A stretch of 64,000 nucleotides of DNA from Pseudomonas paracarnis. GTDB taxonomy: Bacteria; Pseudomonadota; Gammaproteobacteria; Pseudomonadales; Pseudomonadaceae. The position numbers and the translations under genes are program-made. Below are positions 16,512 to 24,411 of this stretch, one piece after another. The first letter of the stretch is position 1. Each line of letters opens with the position of its first letter. Location of the stretch: the NCBI RefSeq assembly GCF_904063055.1, contig NZ_CAJFCN010000004.1, positions 62,001 to 126,000 of the forward strand, written 5' to 3'. Below the pieces are notes generated by a model. That model was not told the origin of the DNA. It did not search any database and saw nothing but the letters and a program-made list of their open reading frames with translations.

Positions 16512-17059
16512 TGGTCACCTCTGGCAGACTGCAAAGTCGTTGCTGGTCGGATCATTAATGGCCCAGGCTCGATGCCTGTATCCGTATGTGCCTTAAAGCA
16601 GACGGTTCTCGACCGTTCATTGGTCTCTAGCTGCCACGCATAACCTGCTAGCGTGATGAGCGCATCGCGTAGAGAGATTGGTCCTAGGTGGTTATGCGAA
16701 GCAGGTAGAGGGTGGGCGTAGAGCTGTTGAACCTCTTCATCCCCGGGGCAAAGGCGGTAACCAGAGTGCCGGAGTACATAGTCCATTGCCTCTTTGACCG
16801 TTGGGGAAAGATTCGCGGGGATTCGTATGTCGACAATCTGGCTCAGCAGGTCTATTTGATCGGCTTTCGGGGAAGTAGATACGAGGGTGTAACGGCCATA
16901 GCGAATCGCCGCTGCCTCATCCCGTTGGTGCAGCTTTGGATTGACTACATTGGCAACGGCTACAACCTCTTCGGTTTCAGAAGCCTTCTTTGCAGAAACA
17001 TCGGATGTCACGCATCCGGTTAAGAAGGCTGCGAACATCGGTGCAATTATGGCTTTCAT
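16508..17059 (-). CDS. PilL N-terminal-domain lipoprotein (TIGR03748)
   Basis: The chosen start (17059) gives a lipoprotein signal ending LTGC; an upstream in-frame start at 17083 would add eight residues before it. Core motifs RYGRYTLVSTSP, QIVDIRIP and LRHSGYRLCPG followed by GPISLRDALITLAGYAW match the PilL N-terminal family of ICE-borne type IV pilus/secretion clusters. It is the first gene of the minus-strand conjugation operon, so the promoter should lie between 17060 and 17330. Confidence 0.88.
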   Translation of the reverse strand: MKAIIAPMFAAFLTGCVTSDVSAKKASETEEVVAVANVVNPKLHQRDEAAAIRYGRYTLVSTSPKADQIDLLSQIVDIRIPANLSPTVKEAMDYVLRHSGYRLCPGDEEVQQLYAHPLPASHNHLGPISLRDALITLAGYAWQLETNERSRTVCFKAHTDTGIEPGPLMIRPATTLQSARGDQ

Positions 17060-17330
17060 TGGCCGGTTCAGCAGGCAATGCATGCCGGTGTCCTCGTGAG
17101 CGAAAGAGACAAGGTGGCAAACCGAGTCACTGAACGCTGCACGAAAACTGATATTGAGATTGGCGGTTTAGATATTGCGTTAGCCTGGAAGTCGACTCAC
17201 TCAAACCCCTTAGTGTCGTCACAGCTTTCAGCTTGAAACGTTCATCTATGGTGCGTGCAGATCCGCTCCGGAACCGAAGCTACTGATTTGCCACTTATTG
17301 TCCTCACTTGCTTATCAAAGGGGTAACACC

Positions 17331-18176
17331 ATGCAAGGACGAAGCAAGTTAAAGCATCTGTGTGTCTTGCTCATTCCACTCATTGCCGCTTGTACGACAC
17401 CCGATCGAGCACGTGAATTTGAGGTCGGTCCGCGGTTACAGTCAGAGCAAGTTGGGTCTTTTGATAATTGCTCAGTGGGCTGCCCATCAGGCGGCAGCCC
17501 TGTGACGTTGATCCGACAGGCTTACACGCTTAACAACAATGGCTCGACCAAGTTTGCCAATTGGGTGTCGTACAAAATTACAAAGGCCTCGCCGGCAAGT
17601 GGACGCCCTCGTAACTGGAGGACTGATCCGGATATTCCTGCGGGGGAAACGCTTGACCCCGTGGACTATAACGGTGCGAACGTTGCCCTCAAGATTGACC
17701 GCGGGCATCAGGCAAACCTCGCCTCCATGGGCGGTGTTCCCGACTGGCAAACCCTCAATTATCTTTCAAACATCACGCCTCAGAAATCAGAACTCAACCA
17801 AGGTCCCTGGGCTCGTCTGGAGGATCAGGAACGGAATCTCAGCAAGGATCCAACTATTGACCAAGTCTATGTCGCTACCGGTCCCCTTTATGAGAAGTTC
17901 ATTGGGACGCTTCCAGGAACGAACAAGACTCACACCATTCCGAGCGGATACTGGAAGATCATTTTCGTGGGCACCTCACCTGAAAACGGGCTGTACGCAT
18001 CGTTCGTGATGAACCAAAACACACCACGAAGCGCCAGTTTTTGTGCTTTTCAAGTAACAGTTGCGGAGATCGAGGAGCGTTCAGGCCTAACGTTCTGGCA
18101 GGGTTTGCCACAGCCTGTACAGGATGCTCTGAAGTCTAAGCAGGGCCAATTGCACAGTCGCCTTGGATGTAAGTAG
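17331..18176 (+). CDS. DNA/RNA non-specific endonuclease lipoprotein (NUC family)
   Basis: Protein of 281 residues. AAAGGGG precedes the ATG at 17331; the signal peptide ends at a lipobox LIAAC, predicting a membrane-anchored periplasmic enzyme. The DRGH motif (KIDRGHQANLASMGG) with downstream N residues (TLNYLSNITPQKSELNQG) is the catalytic site of Serratia-type nucleases. Two cysteines (C near 50-55: NCSVGC) may form a disulfide. ICE-borne periplasmic nucleases could degrade incoming DNA or help transfer; which applies is not shown. It diverges from the PilL gene. Confidence 0.88.
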   Translation: MQGRSKLKHLCVLLIPLIAACTTPDRAREFEVGPRLQSEQVGSFDNCSVGCPSGGSPVTLIRQAYTLNNNGSTKFANWVSYKITKASPASGRPRNWRTDPDIPAGETLDPVDYNGANVALKIDRGHQANLASMGGVPDWQTLNYLSNITPQKSELNQGPWARLEDQERNLSKDPTIDQVYVATGPLYEKFIGTLPGTNKTHTIPSGYWKIIFVGTSPENGLYASFVMNQNTPRSASFCAFQVTVAEIEERSGLTFWQGLPQPVQDALKSKQGQLHSRLGCK

Positions 18177-18267
18177 TCATTGAGTGGGTAGCGAAAGGGC
18201 TGAAGACCTTTGTCAGCCTTTTCACTTCCTTGGTCGTGAATAGCTGATGTGCATGCAATCGGTAGCG

Positions 18268-18612
18268 CTAAACTCCATCAATCTGAAACGAATGCCATGT
18301 GCCTTTTTTCAGCTTCCGCTGGACCAGCTCTCGATAGGCATTCGGGGAGAGGTGATCATTTCGTCTGTGTCGGCGCTGATTGCAAAGCTTGCAAGCGGCC
18401 GAGATATTCCAACCATGATCTTTACCACCATCTTGCTTAGCCAGCAGGTGCTCTGCCGTGCATTTCATGTGCTGAGCCTGTGTGATGGTACATCCATAAA
18501 ACTTGGCGTACCGCAGTGCGGAATTGACCCACATCGGATAGTCGCAGTAGAAACAGCGGCCTTCTTGCCGGTAATAAGCATAAGAGCGAGATTTAGCGAG
18601 AAGGGTGCACAC
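18268..18612 (-). CDS. Small HNH endonuclease
   Basis: Protein of 114 residues with a zinc-type HNH motif: CFYC, then CTAEHLLAKQDGG and NISAACKLCNQRRHRR. The length equals a stand-alone HNH domain. It converges on the NUC-type nuclease. Stand-alone HNH proteins in ICEs and phages nick or cut DNA, but no specific role can be read here. Confidence 0.8.
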   Translation of the reverse strand: MCTLLAKSRSYAYYRQEGRCFYCDYPMWVNSALRYAKFYGCTITQAQHMKCTAEHLLAKQDGGKDHGWNISAACKLCNQRRHRRNDHLSPNAYRELVQRKLKKGTWHSFQIDGV

Positions 18613-18762
18613 CGGTAGCTTCCTGACTGTCAGATAAACTTTTCACTCCAAACCTCGCGGCAGCGGCGTGCTAAAAAATCAGCAACCTATAACTTGGTTC
18701 TGCCGTGCATCCTTGAGGCAATTTGGGGCCCAGGAGCGGGCATCAGAGAGAGGTGAAATGAG

Positions 18763-18794
18763 CCGTCTAAGAGCCATGCAGGCCACTTAGACGG
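18763..18794 (-). terminator. Hairpin downstream of 18830-19468 gene
   Basis: CCGTCTAAG and CTTAGACGG form a 9-bp stem, extended by GCC/GGC pairs. It follows the minus-strand gene ending at 18830. There is no long U-tract, so it may be a weak terminator or an RNA-stability hairpin. Confidence 0.45.
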
Positions 18795-18829
18795 TTGATT
18801 GGTCATGCATCAAGCATGGTGTGTCACGA

Positions 18830-19468
18830 TCAATATTCGCTAGGTAAAAGCAGTGTGGTGACGCTTCTGTCCCGTTCAGTGATGATCCAAAGCTTTTTTT
18901 CGTCTGCTGCTTCAATTTCGTATGCCGAGAACAGACGCTCGCCGTATTGAAGCGCTTGTTGGTTGCTCAGCTTGTCTTCGTCGCATATCTCACCCCAATC
19001 ACCCGCCAGGTGGCGATTGAGGTATGAATGGACGTTCAAATGTCCCTGTTCGATTAGTGTGTGGACCCCATGGGTCATCATGAGGGCACCTGGCTCAAAA
19101 AAGACGTCTGGAGCCTTTAGACCGGCAGAGCAGCTTTCACGTCTGAGCATGATGCGTAGCGTGGTAGGTGCGTCCTGTTCATGCTCGACGATCAGCCGAA
19201 GCTCCAACCAATGACGATCAACTCGATCACGGTTTGGAAGAAAGCGGTACAGGCCGAAATCGTAGAAAGGCTCAACCGCGTCTACTTTTTCGGTTCTGTA
19301 GAAGAGGCAGGTGTAGGCAGCTTCGAGGGTGTCGCCTAAGCGGCTGCCCAAGTCTCTGAAGCTCGCTGGTTGCTCTAGGTAGACAGCTTCATACCAAGCG
19401 CACTCTGTGAAGACGACTGGCAGTTTGAACAGTTGGGTTTGCAACGAGGTGAGGTTTTCGATTTTCAT
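18830..19468 (-). CDS. Conserved ICE accessory protein
   Basis: Protein of 212 residues from the ATG at 19468. Its C-terminus, LAGDWGEICDEDKLSNQQAL then LWIITERDRSVTTLLLPSEY, is a module common in Pseudomonas ICEs and often labelled 'type I restriction subunit M' by pipelines; no methyltransferase motifs are present, so I do not adopt that label. A GTG at 19504 lies in frame but has no ribosome site. The ATG is directly preceded by a perfect 11-bp hairpin that contains its Shine-Dalgarno sequence. Confidence 0.75.
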   Translation of the reverse strand: MKIENLTSLQTQLFKLPVVFTECAWYEAVYLEQPASFRDLGSRLGDTLEAAYTCLFYRTEKVDAVEPFYDFGLYRFLPNRDRVDRHWLELRLIVEHEQDAPTTLRIMLRRESCSAGLKAPDVFFEPGALMMTHGVHTLIEQGHLNVHSYLNRHLAGDWGEICDEDKLSNQQALQYGERLFSAYEIEAADEKKLWIITERDRSVTTLLLPSEY

Positions 19469-19529
19469 GTGTCTCTCCGAAAAAAGCCCAAAACGGAGAG
19501 ACACGCCGCCCGTACGGGGAGTGTTCCCC
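19469..19529 (-). promoter_or_regulatory. 5' leader A: GGGGAA hairpin plus SD-burying hairpin
   Basis: Reading on the minus strand: GGGGAACACTCCCC, GTACGGG, then GTGTCTCTCCG and CGGAGAGACAC as a perfect 11-bp stem with a 14-nt loop, ending at the ATG. The GGAGAG in the 3' arm is the only Shine-Dalgarno candidate, so translation should require the hairpin to open. Leaders with the same plan occur at 20009-20061, 24307-24363 and 24883-24943. Confidence 0.75.
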
Positions 19530-19630
19530 GCATGGGCTGAATAGGTATGAATCAGGACACGGACATGGCCGATGTCTTAAAGCTAATAGGCCACAGGTTG
19601 GTTACCGATGGCTGGAGGTGTCGCGATAGA

Positions 19631-20008
19631 TCAAGGAGTGACGACTTTCCCGTAAACCTCGTAAAGGCTCTTCAAAATGGGGAAGCCAAAACAAAGAACC
19701 AGGAGCCAGAATTGCCAACGAAGCACCGTTATGTTTGATTCTAGTTTTGACACTGAGCTTTGAAATTGACTGGCTTGGCGTTCGACCAGTGTTCGCAAAT
19801 CTGCACCTTGCTCCTTAATCAAGGCGGTGAGGTCAGTGCGTAATGCAGTGATCGAACCCTGAAGGTGCGACTCGGTACGCTCTAAGTCGGATATTGAAGC
19901 GAAATCTTTCACATCGTCCTCCCATGCGTCTACAACAGCTTTAGCTTTGTTATTTGGCACACTGATGGATGTCAGAGCGTCATATAAGGCAAGCGATAGT
20001 TTCATCAT
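19631..20008 (-). CDS. Coiled-coil tail-anchored membrane protein
   Basis: Protein of 125 residues beginning ATG ATG, with AGGAG upstream. It resembles small DUF1640-like proteins: a soluble N-terminus, a long coiled coil with spaced L and Q residues (SHLQGSITALRTDLTALIKE, then TLVERQASQFQSSVSKLESN), and a C-terminal membrane helix (QFWLLVLCFGFPILKSLY). It carries leader type D. Confidence 0.7.
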   Translation of the reverse strand: MMKLSLALYDALTSISVPNNKAKAVVDAWEDDVKDFASISDLERTESHLQGSITALRTDLTALIKEQGADLRTLVERQASQFQSSVSKLESNITVLRWQFWLLVLCFGFPILKSLYEVYGKVVTP

Positions 20009-20061
20009 GTCTCCTGCGATTGGCAAGTGACGTAGAGACCCCACCTGACGGCAGGTTCCCG
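20009..20061 (-). promoter_or_regulatory. 5' leader D: GGGAA element plus SD hairpin
   Basis: CGGGAACCTGCCG, TCAGGTGGGG, then GTCTCT and GGAGAC (six pairs including one wobble) with the Shine-Dalgarno AGGAG in the 3' arm next to the ATG. It is the most diverged of four leaders with this layout. Confidence 0.55.
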
Positions 20062-20220
20062 TCACAGTGAGGGTTGGTGCATTCGGTCGGCGAGAATGTC
20101 GACGACTGTTCGCGCTACCGAATGCTTTGCGAACTGCAGCTGATCAACGCGGTTAGCGTCGTGACCTTCAGGACCAAGGTCACCTAGGTTGGTGCTGTCG
20201 ACGACAGCGATCCAGCTCAA
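20062..20220 (-). CDS. Possible small gene or gene remnant, 52 aa
   Basis: From a TTG at 20220 the frame reads SWIAVVDSTNLGDLGPEGHD, then ANRVDQLQFAKHSVARTVVD, ending TGA at 20062. Composition looks protein-like (regular amphipathic C-terminal helix), but there is no good ribosome site and a stop lies just upstream, so it may be the tail of a decayed gene. Its stop abuts leader D. Confidence 0.35.
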   Translation of the reverse strand: MSWIAVVDSTNLGDLGPEGHDANRVDQLQFAKHSVARTVVDILADRMHQPSL

Positions 20221-20597
20221 ATAGTCGACTTAAACGTTGTGATGATCCAGTCAGACATTTCCTAGAGTCTTGTAGGGGGCGTATGGCGTGACTGCTTGCG
20301 TCAAATGTCATGTCCTTTTAATCTCATGGAGCGATCCCCGTATGTTTTTGCCCTTTCTTCAGGGAAAGTTGGCCGTTTGAATCGGCCCTGGGACACCATA
20401 TAATACAAGGCCTCCAGAGATTTCTTGTTTCTTCGAACTAGCGCCATGCATGGGTGCAGGGCGGGTGCATAAGGAGTGCTCTCAGGCAGTAGAAAGCCCT
20501 CCGTAGGATGACCTAGTGGAGCTTTTTTACGCCGAATTGGCTCTTGTGCAGTGGATGATGCTAACAACGAAACGGATTCCTAGCGAGGATGCTGAAA

Positions 20598-21479
20598 ATG
20601 GCTCTGAAGGACCCAGAAGAGTTCACGTACGAAACCGCTGAACAGCTCTGGTTGGCTTTGTCGCCAACGAATCAGTTCCGCGGCGGTTTGGAAAATTTTG
20701 TTTACAGGGGACAGGGTGATTCGACCTTGCCGCTTTTGCCGACTCTTCTTAGATGCACCAACCGCCTGCCCATTTTCCAGGACCAAATGGTTCACGCTGG
20801 AGATATGGTTTTCCACGAGCGTGTAATTCTCAAGAGGTTCGTGAAACATTGCGACGCTGTCGGACTGCCCATCCCGCATGACTCTTCTGAGCTTAGGGCC
20901 TCGCTTGATGCGAAGAGAGGCTTCAGCTTTGACAAACACCCGTCGCTATGGCCTCTCCCGGCTGCATTAAATCTGATTGCGATGGCACAGCACCACGGTG
21001 TTCCCACGCGGCTTCTCGATTGGACAACTAAGGCATACACAGCTGCATATTTTGCCGCCAGCTCTGCACTCAATCGATTTGACCGATGGACTCCCGAATC
21101 GAAACTTATTATTTGGGCACTGGACAGGCTTTCGCTGGATATACATCCGGATATTGTGCTGCATTACTCGCCAGGATCCACCAGCCCTCATTTAGCTGCT
21201 CAGGGAGGCTTGTTCACTGTGCATCCTTCCGTGGGACCGGAGCTTAGGTTTTATCCGATTCGCGGGCTCGACGAGCATCTCCGGGATGTTGACTACAATC
21301 CATTCATTAAGATGACCCTGCCTGTAAATCAAGCTCCTGAGCTTTTGCGCCTCTGTAGTATTGCAGGGTTCAATGGTGCGAATGTATATCCAACTGCAGA
21401 TGGCGCAGGCAGAGCGGTGCTAGACGACATCAACAGTTTCGCGGCTTACACAGTGCTTGAGACTTTTGATATTAAGTAG
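20598..21479 (+). CDS. Second FRG-domain protein
   Basis: Protein of 293 residues with FVYRGQ followed by LLPTLLRC, then AQHHGVPTRLLDWT and AAYFAASSA. The ATG at 20598 is preferred because GAGG sits about 9 nt upstream; an ATG at 20589 directly touches GAGG. It aligns along its length with the FRG protein at 9508-10434, including the C-terminal MTLPVNQAPELLRLCSIAG. Here it stands alone, overlapping only the recombinase remnant on the other strand by 8 bp. Confidence 0.8.
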   Translation: MALKDPEEFTYETAEQLWLALSPTNQFRGGLENFVYRGQGDSTLPLLPTLLRCTNRLPIFQDQMVHAGDMVFHERVILKRFVKHCDAVGLPIPHDSSELRASLDAKRGFSFDKHPSLWPLPAALNLIAMAQHHGVPTRLLDWTTKAYTAAYFAASSALNRFDRWTPESKLIIWALDRLSLDIHPDIVLHYSPGSTSPHLAAQGGLFTVHPSVGPELRFYPIRGLDEHLRDVDYNPFIKMTLPVNQAPELLRLCSIAGFNGANVYPTADGAGRAVLDDINSFAAYTVLETFDIK

Positions 21480-21870
21480 CAAGACTTTTCACTCTTAGGA
21501 CGGTAGTTGTTGAGCATTTGGCGTGCCGTGCTGTTGCACGAATCCCCAGACCAGCGCCGAGCAATTCAATGATGCGTTTGTGCAAATCCTCATCGACCGG
21601 TCGCCCTTGGTACTTACCGGTGGCCTTGGCCTTCTCAATACCCTGCGCTTGCCTATCGCGGCGCTGGTCGTAATCTTTGCGGGGAATAGCGGCCATCATT
21701 TCCACTAGCATCGAGTTGATGGCGCACAGCATTCGACCGGTGAACTCGTCCCCCTTAGTGTCCTGCACTCCCTAGTGGCTGGTCGGAAGGTCTAACGCGA
21801 CGATACGTAGGCCACGTAGGTTTAGCAGGGTGCTGTATACATACTGTACAGAGCTCACAAAATCCTGTCC
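21472..21870 (-). pseudogene. Serine recombinase, C-terminal half (split gene)
   Basis: The minus strand reads LNLRGLRIVALDLPTSH, a stop codon, then KGDEFTGRMLCAINSM, RKDYDQRRDRQAQGIEKAKA and a C-terminal helix-turn-helix (GIRATARHAKCSTTTVLRVK). This is the second half of a resolvase/invertase. The in-frame stop at the conserved TSHM position shows decay. The matching catalytic half lies at 23462-23686 on the same strand and in the right order, with foreign genes between. Confidence 0.8.
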
Positions 21871-21929
21871 GGTATTATTTTTAGTTTGCATATTAATATT
21901 GATATTTTGCGATGATTGTGCGTGAGGTG

Positions 21930-22643
21930 TTATGTGGTTGGGGTCGGTGGGTTTATTGTAATTCCTCCCGCTTCATACAACTGATCTATATAGTTTTGTG
22001 GGTCGTCTTCTGGATTCATTCTGCCGACAAAACTTAAACTTATGAAGGTTATTTTTACATTTGTTTCAGGTAGAGGCTTGATCAGTGCCGTTGCTTTTAA
22101 AAAATATAATGAGAAGTCAGTATATTGGAGTCCTTTCGTGACGTATCGAGATTTGATTACGACAGGTATGTTGATTCTTGTGAATTGGATGTTACCGTCT
22201 AAGGGTTTGTGTTTTTCTAGTAGCATATTTTCTAGTGTAAGCAGCATATCTCCCATATATAAAATTTGTCCGTCAGCTTCAATGGGTGAGGGTGATTTAA
22301 TTATTGAGGAAGGAAAAAATGCCTCTCCTTCAAGGAAAAAGTTTTTTTCCGATATCGTTTTTACGGCGATATGTGTATTGTCATTTTTATCAAAAACACC
22401 TTTGAGGACTAGTAGTTTTTCCTGCAGACTTTGGGTTGCACTTATCTTGTATGTTTTCCATGAGGCTATAGTGCTGACTACCGAAAGTATGAGCGCGAAG
22501 AGCGCGACGTATAAGGTGTACTTTTCTTGCGAGCTCTCAATTTTATTTTTTTCTTTCGGATGTTGAATGGCTGTCAGCTCCTCTGATTGTGATTGGCGCT
22601 GTGGAGTAGGAAGTAGGGTGTTTTTTTTGCGTCTTCGAGTCAT
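21930..22643 (-). CDS. AT-rich single-pass membrane protein, unknown
   Basis: Protein of 237 residues: a basic, Gln-rich cytoplasmic start, one membrane helix near 42-63 (LYVALFALILSVVSTIASW), and a ~170-residue beta-rich exterior domain. Codon use is strikingly AT-rich (many Ile, Asn and Lys codons ending in A/T) compared with all neighbours, a sign of transfer from a low-GC source. No ribosome site is obvious. It lies inside the segment that splits the recombinase gene. Confidence 0.6.
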   Translation of the reverse strand: MTRRRKKNTLLPTPQRQSQSEELTAIQHPKEKNKIESSQEKYTLYVALFALILSVVSTIASWKTYKISATQSLQEKLLVLKGVFDKNDNTHIAVKTISEKNFFLEGEAFFPSSIIKSPSPIEADGQILYMGDMLLTLENMLLEKHKPLDGNIQFTRINIPVVIKSRYVTKGLQYTDFSLYFLKATALIKPLPETNVKITFISLSFVGRMNPEDDPQNYIDQLYEAGGITINPPTPTT

Positions 22644-22761
22644 TTCAACAGTCTTAATATTTGTTGTTGGCTTATTCAGCCTTCTGAGACAGGTATGCCG
22701 GGCCGAGAGGCCCGACGTATTTAAACATGATTATAATTGGAATCTGTCTTGCCGCGTCAGC

Positions 22762-23028
22762 TCAGCCCCTTGCATCTCGCCCCGGCTCATCTTCAGCAAC
22801 CCTGAAGCGCCAGTATCGATCTGGCTTAATCCAGACCACAGTATCTAGAGTCAGCTTGCGGAAAGCAGCGAGCACCCCTTTGCTGATGACCTGATTACCA
22901 TCGGCGTTTTCGGTTAGCAAATCTTCACGCTTTGCTTTCACCAGGTGATCTACGACATCGTCTTGGTAGATGCACGCTTCATTGTGAATCTTAGCTAGCA
23001 TCCAAACCGCAATCGAGTCGGCGTCCAT
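22762..23028 (-). CDS. DUF6953-like small protein
   Basis: Protein of 88 residues; the ATG at 23028 overlaps the TGA of the gene before it (TGATG). AAGGTG lies upstream. Motifs MDADSIAVWMLA and FRKLTLDTVVWIKPDRYWRF suggest the DUF6953 group, probably a small winged-helix-like domain. Function unknown. It forms a two-gene unit with the YodC-like gene. Confidence 0.65.
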   Translation of the reverse strand: MDADSIAVWMLAKIHNEACIYQDDVVDHLVKAKREDLLTENADGNQVISKGVLAAFRKLTLDTVVWIKPDRYWRFRVAEDEPGRDARG

Positions 23029-23222
23029 CAATTCACCTTTTCGTCTACTGTTGTAGCTTCCAAGCTATCTGGAAAAAACTCTCCCTGCTCAAGCTTCTTT
23101 CCTGCGAACCATTGGCAAATGAATGCATCGCTAATCTTTCGATATCCCTTCACTGTCATCACTGGGCCACCCGACTTCAGCTTTACAAAGTCTCCAGTAG
23201 CAAATTCATTCCCTTCAGCCAT
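23028..23222 (-). CDS. YodC-like DUF2158 protein
   Basis: Protein of 64 residues: FATGDFVKLKSGGPVMTVKG followed by an aromatic-Cys segment (CQWFAGKKLEQGEFF). These are the features of the small beta-barrel DUF2158/YodC family, widespread on mobile elements with no known activity. AAAGGG precedes the ATG. Coupled to the next gene by stop/start overlap. Confidence 0.8.
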   Translation of the reverse strand: MAEGNEFATGDFVKLKSGGPVMTVKGYRKISDAFICQWFAGKKLEQGEFFPDSLEATTVDEKVN

Positions 23223-23461
23223 GGCTCTGAACCCTTTCTATTTGAGGGGTAATTCCCTTGAGCGAAAGTACATGTAATGGCTATTTGTATTCAAGCGACA
23301 AAGCTTGCGAGTCCGTGCAAGGTACAAACTGTTGAAAGCACTTGGGTGAGACCAAAATGTCACGCAGCTCGATAACTTACTGAATTTTAAAGTTTTTGTA
23401 GAATTTTAATCTGGAGATGAGCTAAATACTCTGAAAAAATTTGCAGGAGCCCCTATGTCTA

Positions 23462-23686
23462 TGAGAGGCGATCTATCGACTCCACCAGCAACACGCCCCC
23501 TCTTGCGGGCATCCTGAGCAGGCGCAGCAGCTCAGGTCAGTCGGCGGTGGAGCCGCTGGCCTTCTCTAGGTATACGCCCGCAATGACTTTGTTGTGATCG
23601 CTGGCGAATTGCTCGAGCGAGGCACGGGCGCGGCCGGCGCCTTGTTCTTCGGCGGAAGTTAGGCGTCACGCACGTATGAACTTGAC
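23462..23686 (-). pseudogene. Serine recombinase, N-terminal half (split gene)
   Basis: The minus strand encodes AGRARASLEQFASDHNKVIA, GVYLEKASGS, a stop, PELLRLLRMPARGGVLLVE and SIDRLS, the catalytic-domain core of a resolvase/invertase. Several stops show decay. Homology ends abruptly after IDRLS at 23462; the continuation (LRIVALDLPTSH onward) appears 1.6 kb away at 21472-21870. Confidence 0.75.
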
Positions 23687-23811
23687 GGATTCCTCAATCA
23701 GTTAGGGCTGCCTGAGTTGCACCCGTCGATAAAGTGAGATTCCTAAGTAATGTCTATTAACGTCCAGGCATGAGGGAGAAGCCGACGCCCCGGAGGGCGT
23801 CTTGATCAAGG

Positions 23812-24306
23812 TTAGAGCCAACCGCATTCAGCAAAAGAAAATGGTGTGCCTTCTCCGATGATGAAATGATCGAGTAGTCGTATGTCCATGAGTTCTAGTG
23901 ACTCTTTCAAATGCTTGGTGAGCCCGCGATCTGCCTGGCTAGGGTTGGTGCATCCAGAAGGATGATTATGAGCAACGATGATAGCCGCTGCGTTCATAGC
24001 TATTGCCCGTTTGGCTATTTGCCTCGGATAGATAACGGCTGCATTGATGGTTCCGTGAAAGAGCACCTCAAATTTGATGGGTCTGTGCAAGCTGTCCAAG
24101 TAAATGGCAGCAAAGACCTCATGCTCCATTTTTGCGATTTGTAGCTTCAGGTAGTCCGCTACTTCCTGAGGCTTTTCAAGCTTGGGCCCTCGAGTAAACA
24201 GCCGCCGATCGAGCACCTCTAAAGCGGTGTTGATCACCAGGTCCTCATCCTCACGGCATTGGATCGGTAAAACAGTCTGCCCGACTTGGGTGTTGGAAAC
24301 ACTCAT
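23812..24306 (-). CDS. radC: RadC/JAB-domain protein
   Basis: Protein of 164 residues with the JAMM metalloprotease-like motif: a glutamate early on, then VAHNHPSGCTNPSQAD. It belongs to the ICE-borne RadC family (often called YkfG/YeeS-type), of unclear function and not shown to repair DNA. ATG at 24306 is chosen over a TTG one codon upstream. Its leader (24307-24363) has the shared two-hairpin layout. Confidence 0.88.
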   Translation of the reverse strand: MSVSNTQVGQTVLPIQCREDEDLVINTALEVLDRRLFTRGPKLEKPQEVADYLKLQIAKMEHEVFAAIYLDSLHRPIKFEVLFHGTINAAVIYPRQIAKRAIAMNAAAIIVAHNHPSGCTNPSQADRGLTKHLKESLELMDIRLLDHFIIGEGTPFSFAECGWL

Positions 24307-24363
24307 CAAAACCTCGTTAATAAGTCACGGAGGTTCGCGTTCCCAGAGGGAATCGTGTTCCCC
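24307..24363 (-). promoter_or_regulatory. 5' leader C: GGGGAA hairpin plus SD hairpin
   Basis: GGGGAACACGATTCCC, TCTGGGAACGCG, then AACCTCCG and CGAGGTT pairing with one bulge. The GAGG Shine-Dalgarno is in the 3' arm, three nt before the ATG. A GGCGCC-TGTGAA-GGCGCC hairpin (about 24379-24396), just upstream, may end the STY4534 transcript. Confidence 0.65.
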
Positions 24364-24411
24364 CAGAGTTAGGTGTGGGCGCCTGTGAAGGCGCCTTAGA
24401 TAGGTGGTCGA

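Noticed and set aside
20301..20567. Minus-strand frame of 88 residues
   Set aside because: TTG start, no ribosome site, Pro/Arg-rich composition and no recognisable motif.
23223..23262. Fifth copy of the GGGGAA leader before the YodC-like gene
   Set aside because: GGGAATTACCC is present, but the second SD-burying stem is absent and the distance to the ATG is only about 35 nt.
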